This document shows positions 56,747 through 64,000 of a stretch of 64,000 nucleotides of DNA, one piece after another. The position numbers and the translations under genes were made by a program. The DNA comes from Acidobacteriota bacterium. Its GTDB lineage: Bacteria; Acidobacteriota; Vicinamibacteria; Vicinamibacterales; UBA2999. Numbering within the stretch: the stretch's first letter is position 1; every line of letters starts with the position of its first letter. The DNA is taken from assembly GCA_020851565.1 (NCBI GenBank), contig JADZCN010000002.1, positions 1-64,000 on the forward strand. Direction: 5' to 3'. The notes under the pieces are model-generated. The model was not told where the DNA came from and made no database searches. It worked only from the letters and a program-made list of their open reading frames with translations.

Positions 56747-57430
56747 TTACCTGCGGTGGAAGTATTTCGAGCCGCTGACCATCGATGAGATCTCGCCCTC
56801 CGCCTCCACGTAATCGTGGAACACCGACAGGTAGATGTGAATGGCTGAGAAGACGATGAAGAACCAGGTGGCCAGATGGTGCCAGATGCGGACGTTGGCG
56901 TCTCCCCCCATCATCGGCACCACCCAGGCGAACAGTTGCGGCAGCCAGGCGTCGCTCATCGGTGCGTAGAGCGCAAAGCCGGTCACCACCTGGAAGATGG
57001 TGACCAGGAACACCACACCGTAGGTGGCCGCGGCCATCGCGTTGTGTCCCCTCACCTGCACCGGCTCCTTCTGGACCTGCAGCAGGTCCACCTTGACGAC
57101 CTGCACGACGCCGGCGAGCCAGCGGCGGAACCGCGCGGGCGTCAGCGGGTAGAAGTTGTACCACCGCGCGTAGTCGTTCCCCGCGAACATCCAGTAGACC
57201 CGGATCAGGAAGGCGAACAGGAAGACGTACCCCGCGGCGAAGTGAAGGAAGCGGACCGTCCCGAACCACTGGCTGGCCGAGGCATCGCCGGCCGTCAGGA
57301 ACGCCGGCGGGCGCCCGATGATGAGGCCGGTGGCGACGAGCACCAGCATGCTCGCCACCGTCACCCAGTGATAGAGGCGGACCGGCCGCTCCCAGATATA
57401 GACGCGTTCGAACGTCGTCGTGGTGGCCAT
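56747..57430 (-). CDS. hyaC: [NiFe] hydrogenase b-type cytochrome subunit (HyaC/HupC)
   Basis: The 227-residue protein anchors the hydrogenase dimer in the membrane and passes electrons to quinone. Four hydrophobic helices are visible (about residues 18-38, 60-80, 128-150 and 180-200), with heme-ligand histidines in RLYHWVTVASML, FLHFAAGYVFLF and HHLATWFFIVFSAIHIYLSVFHDYVE. The end EGEISSMVSGSKYFHR is typical of HyaC. It lies 13 bases after the large subunit gene. Confidence 0.95.
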   Translation of the reverse strand: MATTTTFERVYIWERPVRLYHWVTVASMLVLVATGLIIGRPPAFLTAGDASASQWFGTVRFLHFAAGYVFLFAFLIRVYWMFAGNDYARWYNFYPLTPARFRRWLAGVVQVVKVDLLQVQKEPVQVRGHNAMAAATYGVVFLVTIFQVVTGFALYAPMSDAWLPQLFAWVVPMMGGDANVRIWHHLATWFFIVFSAIHIYLSVFHDYVEAEGEISSMVSGSKYFHRR

Positions 57431-57442
57431 GATCGCCTCACA

Positions 57443-59158
<1,716 letters not shown>

Positions 59159-59164
59159 GGCGGG

Positions 59165-60265
59165 CTACTCCTGTGCCTTCGGTTCAGCGGTCTCGTGCCC
59201 GGCAATCACGTCGCGCTTCCGCACGAAGGTCAGCACGGCATGCGCGCCCAGGCCCACGGCGGTGGCGGCGCCAACCGCCAGGCCCACCTTGTCGGCGGTG
59301 GCCTCGATGGGGAACCCCGGGAGGTTCGTGAGCCGCTGGTAGAACGGCCCGTTGTCCCAGAAGTTCTCTTCGCTGCAGCCGATGCAGCCGTGGCCGGATT
59401 GAATCGGGAAGCTGACGCCGTTGTTCCACTTGGTGACGGCACACGCGTTGTAGGTCGTCGGCCCCCGGCATCCCATCTTGTACAGGCAGTAGCCCTTCTT
59501 CGCGTTCTCGTCGTCCCAGGACTCCACGAAGAGCCCGGCGTCGTAGTTGGGCCGGCGGTAGCAGGTGTCGTGCACGCGGCGCGAGTAGAAGGCCTTCGGG
59601 CGCCCCACACGGTCGAGCTCGGGAATGGTGCCGAACGCCAGCAGGTGGACGATGGTGCCGGCCATCACCTCGCCGATGGGCGGGCAGCCGGGCACCTTGA
59701 TGATGGGCTTGTCGGTGATGATCTTGTGCACCGGCGTCGCCCCGGTCGGGTTGGGGCTCGCCGCCTGGATGCAGCCGTTCGACGCACAGCTCCCCCACGC
59801 GACGATGGCCTTGGCGCCGGCCGCCGCTTCCTTCACGATGTCGAGGGCCGTGCGCCCGGCAATGGTGCAGTAGACGCCGTCGGCGGCGGTCGGGATGGAA
59901 CCCTCGACGAGCATCAGGTACTCGCCGGGATACTTGGCCATCGTGTCGTGCAGGGCCTTCTCGGCCTGCGCGCCGGCAGCCGCCTGGAGGGTCTGCGTGT
60001 AATCGAGTGAGAGCTTGTCGAGGATGATGTCCGAGACGATGGGGTGCGACGAGCGGATGAACGACTCGCTGCAGCACGTGCACTCCTGGAAGTGGAACCA
60101 GACCACCGGCAGGCGGGGTCTGGTCTCGAGGGCCTTGACCACCTGGGCGATGGCCGAGGACTCCATCCCGGCAGCGGCGGTGAGCCAGGCGCAGAACTTC
60201 AGGAAGTCACGGCGGGAATGCCCCTGCAGCCTGGCATGTTCCCAGATGGTGAGCGGTCGACCCAT
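59165..60265 (-). CDS. hyaA: [NiFe] hydrogenase small subunit, O2-tolerant type
   Basis: The 366-residue small subunit relays electrons from the Ni-Fe site through iron-sulfur clusters. It has a Tat signal (SRRDFLK, residues 17-23). The proximal cluster cysteines include Cys62, Cys65, Cys160 and Cys194, plus extra Cys64 (ECTCC) and Cys165 (CASNGC), which match the two supernumerary cysteines of E. coli HyaA (19 and 120) that form the [4Fe-3S] cluster of O2-tolerant enzymes. Medial and distal cluster residues are in KMGCRGPTTYNAC and GHGCIGCSEENFWD. A C-terminal membrane helix (AVGAATAVGLGAHAVLTFV) follows. It leads the hya operon. Confidence 0.97.
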   Translation of the reverse strand: MGRPLTIWEHARLQGHSRRDFLKFCAWLTAAAGMESSAIAQVVKALETRPRLPVVWFHFQECTCCSESFIRSSHPIVSDIILDKLSLDYTQTLQAAAGAQAEKALHDTMAKYPGEYLMLVEGSIPTAADGVYCTIAGRTALDIVKEAAAGAKAIVAWGSCASNGCIQAASPNPTGATPVHKIITDKPIIKVPGCPPIGEVMAGTIVHLLAFGTIPELDRVGRPKAFYSRRVHDTCYRRPNYDAGLFVESWDDENAKKGYCLYKMGCRGPTTYNACAVTKWNNGVSFPIQSGHGCIGCSEENFWDNGPFYQRLTNLPGFPIEATADKVGLAVGAATAVGLGAHAVLTFVRKRDVIAGHETAEPKAQE

Positions 60266-60569
60266 GATTACCTCCCACGCCCTGCGGCGTGCGGTCCGGG
60301 GACGCTTCCGATACGACTCCGTCTGAGCCCCGACTGTGCATACCGCGTACCACGGTCGAACGCCCGTTCAACCGCGGTGGGAAGGGGGCGACAGGCGCCG
60401 TTTGACGGATTTCCGGCGGGGCGCTGTTGCGAGCCGGCGAGATCCCGCGAGAACGGGAAAAGCGAGAAGGGGGAAGGCGACTGGAAACGGAGGACCGGCG
60501 GAACCGGGGCGGGAAGCGGATGGCGGAACCGAAGAGGTGGGCGGCCGGGCCGCCCACCCCATCAGCGCC
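60266..60569. other. gene-free stretch upstream of the hydrogenase operon
   Basis: This 304-base gap should hold the hydrogenase promoter and the terminator of the ankyrin gene. No clear -35/-10 pair was found. From about 60420 to 60530 it is purine-rich and repetitive (GAACGGGAAAAGCGAGAAGG and GGGAAGGCG-like words), resembling the other low-complexity stretches here. The hairpin at 60537-60557 is listed separately. Confidence 0.6.
60537..60557 (-). terminator. hairpin downstream of the ankyrin gene
   Basis: GTGGGCGG and CCGCCCAC form an eight-base-pair stem around CCGGG, 13 bases after the ankyrin stop codon. No U-run follows, so intrinsic termination is uncertain. Confidence 0.5.
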
Positions 60570-62336
60570 CTAGCAGGAGACGCACTTGTGGTTGTTCACC
60601 GCGCCCAGCGACTCGAGCAGCTTGATGGTCTCGGGGAACGGCTGGATGCGCTGAACGGGACCGTTGGCCATGTCCACCGTCGTCCGGCCCTCGCGGTCCA
60701 CGGCCTTGACGTTGGCACCCTTCGAGACGAGGTATTTGATCATCTCGTTGTCGCCGCGCGCCGCGGCGTGGTGCAGGGCCGTCATGCCCTCGTGGTCCAC
60801 GGCGTTGACGTCCGCGCCGTGGACTTCCACGAGGTACTGCACGGCGGCCAGCATCCCGGTCGGCGCGAAGCGGTGGGCGTTGGCGGCGAAGCCCTCGCCG
60901 TAGCCCACGCCCGCGGCCGCCTGGAGCGGCGTGACCGACGGGCCGCCGAGCGGCACGGGGGGAAGGCCCGTGGTGTCCCGCGTTTCGCGCTGCTCGCCAT
61001 CGCCGAGACGGGGCCGGCCGGCCGGCTTCATCGTCGGGATGTGCGGGTCGGCGCCGTAGGACGCCAGCAGCTTCATCGCTTCGACATCGGCGGCGTAGGC
61101 GGCGCGCCAGAAGGGCGTGGCTCCGATCTCGTCTACGCCCGACAGGTCGAAGCTGTAGCCGGAGTACCAGACCTTCTTCTTGAGCCGCGCGTTGACGTCG
61201 GCGCCCTTGTCGAGGAGCACCTTCATCATCTGCAGGTAATCGAGCTTCTGCTGCCGGTAGGCCTGCGGCTGCGGGTAGAGCGCCTTGGGCGCCCACTGGA
61301 CGTTGAGCACGGCATAGAGTGGTGCCGCGCCGTTCTCGGCCGCCAGGTTCACGTCCGCGCCGCGGTCGATGAGGACCTTCGCGAGATCGAAGTGGCCGTT
61401 GACGAGCGCCGTCATCAGCGGGCTGTTCCGGTCGCTCGCGGCCACCTGGTTGATGTCCGCGCCCGCATCGAGGAGCGCCACCACGGATTCGACGTGACCG
61501 TCACGCGCGGCGAACAGGAGCGGGGTGAAGCCGCCCTGCCCCGCCACGAGCTCGTTCAGCTGGAACTGCCGGTCCACGCCGGCCACCTGGGGCGGCCGGC
61601 GGCTCGCCGCAGGGGCCGCCCCTTGCGCGGGTCGTCCCGCGGCGGCCTGCCCGGCCGGCGCACCTGCCTGCCCCGCGCGGGGGGGCTGCCCGGGCACCTG
61701 CGGGTTACCGCCGTTGAAGCCCAGCCTGTCGCGCGTGAGGGCGGAGAGATCCACGACCTTCGTCGCGGCCTTGAGGTCCGCGCCGCGGCCGGCGAGCACC
61801 TTGATGACGTCGTGGCGATTGGCCGAGGCCGCGAACATCAGGGCGTTGAGGCCCCGGACGTTCTCGACCGCGTTGACGTCGACGCCCGCGTCGAGGAGCG
61901 CCGTCACGGTCTCTGCGCTGCCCGACGCCGCGGCCACCATCAGCGGGGTGGTCCCCGTGGCGGTGGCCTGCTTCGGATCGGCGCCAGCCTTCACCAGCAC
62001 CGGGATCACGGCGGCCTTCCCCTGGCGGGCGGCCAGGAACAGCGGCGTGTAGGCGCCGAGGCGCGTGACGGCCTTGACGTTCCCCCCCGCGACGAGGAGC
62101 ATCTGCGCCATCTCGGCGTCGCCGTTCATGGCGGCCCAGTGGAGGGCGGTCATGCCGTCGCCCTGCGCGGCGTTGACGTCCGCCGCCTCCTTGAGGAGGG
62201 TCTTCACCGCCTCGCGGTCGCCCCGCTGAGCGGCGTCGGCCACGCTGCGCGGCGCCTGCGCCTGCAGGGCCACCGACAGCAGCAGCGCGCCGGCGACGCC
62301 GGCCAGCGCACCCGTCACCAATCGTGTGCAGACCAT
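60570..62336 (-). CDS. secreted ankyrin-repeat protein
   Basis: The 588-residue protein has a signal peptide (VTGALAGVAGALLLSVALQAQA) and about ten or more ankyrin repeats, seen as GMTALHWAAMNGDAEMAQMLL, GTTPLMVAAASGSAETVTALL, GFTPLLFAARDGHVESVVALL and GMTALHHAAARGDNEMIKYLV. A Pro/Ala/Gly-rich linker (about residues 225-260) splits the array. It ends in KCVSC, a CxxC that could bind metal or form a disulfide. It follows the DUF1552 gene by 11 bases and so is probably made with it. Confidence 0.9.
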   Translation of the reverse strand: MVCTRLVTGALAGVAGALLLSVALQAQAPRSVADAAQRGDREAVKTLLKEAADVNAAQGDGMTALHWAAMNGDAEMAQMLLVAGGNVKAVTRLGAYTPLFLAARQGKAAVIPVLVKAGADPKQATATGTTPLMVAAASGSAETVTALLDAGVDVNAVENVRGLNALMFAASANRHDVIKVLAGRGADLKAATKVVDLSALTRDRLGFNGGNPQVPGQPPRAGQAGAPAGQAAAGRPAQGAAPAASRRPPQVAGVDRQFQLNELVAGQGGFTPLLFAARDGHVESVVALLDAGADINQVAASDRNSPLMTALVNGHFDLAKVLIDRGADVNLAAENGAAPLYAVLNVQWAPKALYPQPQAYRQQKLDYLQMMKVLLDKGADVNARLKKKVWYSGYSFDLSGVDEIGATPFWRAAYAADVEAMKLLASYGADPHIPTMKPAGRPRLGDGEQRETRDTTGLPPVPLGGPSVTPLQAAAGVGYGEGFAANAHRFAPTGMLAAVQYLVEVHGADVNAVDHEGMTALHHAAARGDNEMIKYLVSKGANVKAVDREGRTTVDMANGPVQRIQPFPETIKLLESLGAVNNHKCVSC

Positions 62337-62347
62337 GTGGCGAATCC

Positions 62348-63754
62348 TCAGGCCTGCGAGACCGTGGTCTCGGGCGCGCTGTTCAGGTCCATCGTGCCGG
62401 TGCTGTCGCCGAGCGCCTTCGTATCGTCCAGGCCCAGCGCATGCGCCGCGGTCAGCAGCGCGTTGGCCATCGGCGTGCCGTCGGCGGCCTTCACGTGGAC
62501 ACCGCCCTTCAGGGCGCCGCCCGCGTGGCCCGCGAAGATGAGCGGGCACCGCTTGTGGTTGTGGACGTTGGAATTGCCCATCGGCGACCCGTAGATGACC
62601 AGCGTGTTCTCCAGCAGGTTCGACTCGCCGTCCTGGGTGTTCTTCAGCTTCTCCAGGAAGTAGGGAATCATGCTCACGTGGTACTTGTTGATCTTCGCGT
62701 ACTCGGTGATGCGGTCGTCCCGATCCTGGTGGTGTGACGCCGAGTGGAACGCGGCCTTGTAGCCGCTCTCCGCGTACACGCGGTTCGAGGCGTCGCGCCC
62801 GAGCTTGAAGGCGAAGACGCGGGTCGTGTCCGACGCGAAGGCGATGGCCTGCAGGTCGAACATCAGCTTGACGTGCTCCTCGAACGAGTCGGGCACGCCG
62901 ATGGGCGCGCCGGGCAGTTCACGCGGCTCGCCGGTGCGGTTCTGCGCCTCGATGCGCTCGATGCGGCGCTCGATCTCGCGCACGTCATCGAGATAGTCGG
63001 CCAGGCGGGCGCGATCCGACGCGCCCAGGTCCTTGTTGAGGCGCGCGACGGCCGTGCCCAGCCAGTCGAGGATGCTCTTGTCCTCGGCGCGGCGCTCGCG
63101 CCGCTCGCCGGGCGTGGCGCCCACGCCGAACAGCTGGTCGAACACGACGCGCGGGTCCCGAATCATCGGGAGCGGGTCGGTCGGCGATGCCCAGCTGATG
63201 GAGTCGGTGTAGACGCACGAGTAGCCGTAGGAGCAGCCGCCCGCCTGGTCCACGTTCTCGATGCAGAGCTGCATGGACGGGATGGGCGTCTCCTGCCCGA
63301 ACTTCTGCGCGTACATCTGGTCCAGCGACGTGCCGACGAAGACGTCGGAGCCCTGCGTCTGCTTCGGGTGGCACTGGGTGAGGAAGACCGCGCTCGACCG
63401 GAAGTGGTCCCCGCCAATCTCCGGCGCGGTGAACGCCTCGGCATTGCGCACGTCGGTGTTGCTGACGATGGTGAGGTAATCGCGGAACGGCTCCATCGGC
63501 GCCAGGCTGCTCGGCGACAGGTCGAAGCCGCGGCCCACCTTCTCGGGCGCCCACATGAACTTCTTCGCGCCGAAGGCCGTGCTCCCCGCCGCGCCGTGCA
63601 CGATTTCAATGGCCGCCAGGCGCACGCGCTTCGGATTGGCTTGCGCGTAGGCCGTACCCGCGGGCACCATCGCCTCGAGGAACGGCAGGGCCATGGTGAC
63701 GCCCATGCCCCTCAGCATCGTCCGGCGGGAAATGTGCTTCTTCGTGATGATCAT
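62348..63754 (-). CDS. DUF1552 domain secreted protein
   Basis: The 468-residue product starts with a Tat-like leader (SRRTMLRGMGVTMALPFLEA). Family marks include RVRLAAIEIVHGAAG, MWAPEKVGRGFDLSPSSLAPMEPFRDYLTIVSNTD, and GNSNVHNHKRCPLIFAGHAGGALKG, which resembles sulfatase-like/DUF1501 relatives. The family is common in planctomycetes and acidobacteria, next to DUF1592 cytochrome-like proteins, but has no proven activity. It precedes the ankyrin gene. Confidence 0.9.
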   Translation of the reverse strand: MIITKKHISRRTMLRGMGVTMALPFLEAMVPAGTAYAQANPKRVRLAAIEIVHGAAGSTAFGAKKFMWAPEKVGRGFDLSPSSLAPMEPFRDYLTIVSNTDVRNAEAFTAPEIGGDHFRSSAVFLTQCHPKQTQGSDVFVGTSLDQMYAQKFGQETPIPSMQLCIENVDQAGGCSYGYSCVYTDSISWASPTDPLPMIRDPRVVFDQLFGVGATPGERRERRAEDKSILDWLGTAVARLNKDLGASDRARLADYLDDVREIERRIERIEAQNRTGEPRELPGAPIGVPDSFEEHVKLMFDLQAIAFASDTTRVFAFKLGRDASNRVYAESGYKAAFHSASHHQDRDDRITEYAKINKYHVSMIPYFLEKLKNTQDGESNLLENTLVIYGSPMGNSNVHNHKRCPLIFAGHAGGALKGGVHVKAADGTPMANALLTAAHALGLDDTKALGDSTGTMDLNSAPETTVSQA

Positions 63755-63772
63755 CGCGTCTCCTCGAAACGG

Positions 63773-64000
63773 CTAACGGGCGGCCTTGTCCATGTCGGCG
63801 TTCTTCGGGGCGGGCGCGTCGGGCGCCGCCATGCGGAAGGCCTGGCTGTTGGCCACGGCCATGACGAAGGCCGACAGCTTCAGGTCCTGCTTGCGGGCAT
63901 CGCGCACGATGCCACGAATCATCGGCATGTCGGCCGATTCCACGCGGCGGCCCAGCGCGTAGGTGAGCAGGTTCTCGGTGAAGCTCAGGAGGAACACGTC
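63773..64000 (-). CDS. C-terminal end of a DUF1592/DUF1585 family protein (cut by window edge)
   Basis: The minus-strand frame is open at the right edge and ends at 63773. The visible 75 residues match the DUF1585 end of these multidomain secreted proteins: SFTENLLTYALGRRVESADMPMIRGIVRDARKQDLKLSAFVMAVANSQAFRM, then a Pro/Ala-rich tail. The missing upstream part should carry DUF1587/DUF1592/DUF1588 and perhaps a cytochrome c domain. It lies 18 bases before the DUF1552 gene, the usual order. Confidence 0.85.
   Translation of the reverse strand, partial: DVFLLSFTENLLTYALGRRVESADMPMIRGIVRDARKQDLKLSAFVMAVANSQAFRMAAPDAPAPKNADMDKAAR

Overview
The window is a high-GC (roughly 70 percent by eye), gene-dense chromosomal segment from what looks like an acidobacterium, most likely of the Vicinamibacteria (group 6) type. 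This is an inference from gene content: a DUF1592/DUF1585 - DUF1552 - ankyrin module, a BlaI repressor next to an M56 peptidase carrying carboxypeptidase-regulatory and TonB-C domains, a TonB receptor with an N-terminal regulatory-like domain, and many purine-rich or low-complexity intergenic arrays. No ribosomal RNA, integrase, transposase or CRISPR array was seen.

Layout. 1-15 kb is housekeeping: rpsA (runs off the left edge), a histone H1-like/DUF6335 fusion, cmk, an alpha/beta hydrolase, rluB, then scpB-scpA-trpS-site-2 protease, uvrC, a CDP-alcohol phosphatidyltransferase, ku, a membrane protein, tdk and efp. 15-18 kb holds an envelope-stress run (Hsp20, HtrA-like protease, MscS channel) and a 55-codon membrane peptide gene. 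18-23 kb is a tightly overlapped DNA-repair operon (uvrA, HEAT-repeat protein, 3-methyladenine glycosylase) followed by tRNA-Thr(CGT). 23-33 kb is accessory: a TPR lipoprotein, a DUF2062 protein, a PQQ-type propeller lipoprotein, a TonB receptor, an orphan contractile-tail sheath protein, and a BlaI/M56 pair with a clear promoter-operator.

33-51 kb is the functional centre: a sugar ABC importer (ATPase, binding lipoprotein, two permeases) running without a break into glgE, glgX, treS, a mannosyl/glucosylglycerate-synthase-like glycosyltransferase, a small TM-helix channel-like protein, maltokinase, treZ and treY. Together these give a trehalose/alpha-glucan cycle: trehalose to maltose (TreS), maltose to maltose-1-phosphate (Mak), transfer to glucan (GlgE), debranching (GlgX), and glucan back to trehalose (TreY, TreZ). 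The importer probably recaptures trehalose or maltosides, and the glycosyltransferase may add a second compatible solute.

51-64 kb: an RluA-type protein lacking the catalytic aspartate, a YcaQ-like protein, a secreted transglutaminase-like protein, a lone type IV pilin with a sigma-54-like promoter, a group 1 [NiFe] hydrogenase operon (small subunit with the two extra cysteines of O2-tolerant enzymes, large subunit, cytochrome b, maturation protease, HypC), and the ankyrin/DUF1552/DUF1592 module running off the right edge.

A recurring oddity is low-complexity repeat arrays, each with its own unit, lying between genes; two of them appear to have been absorbed in frame into uvrC and uvrA.
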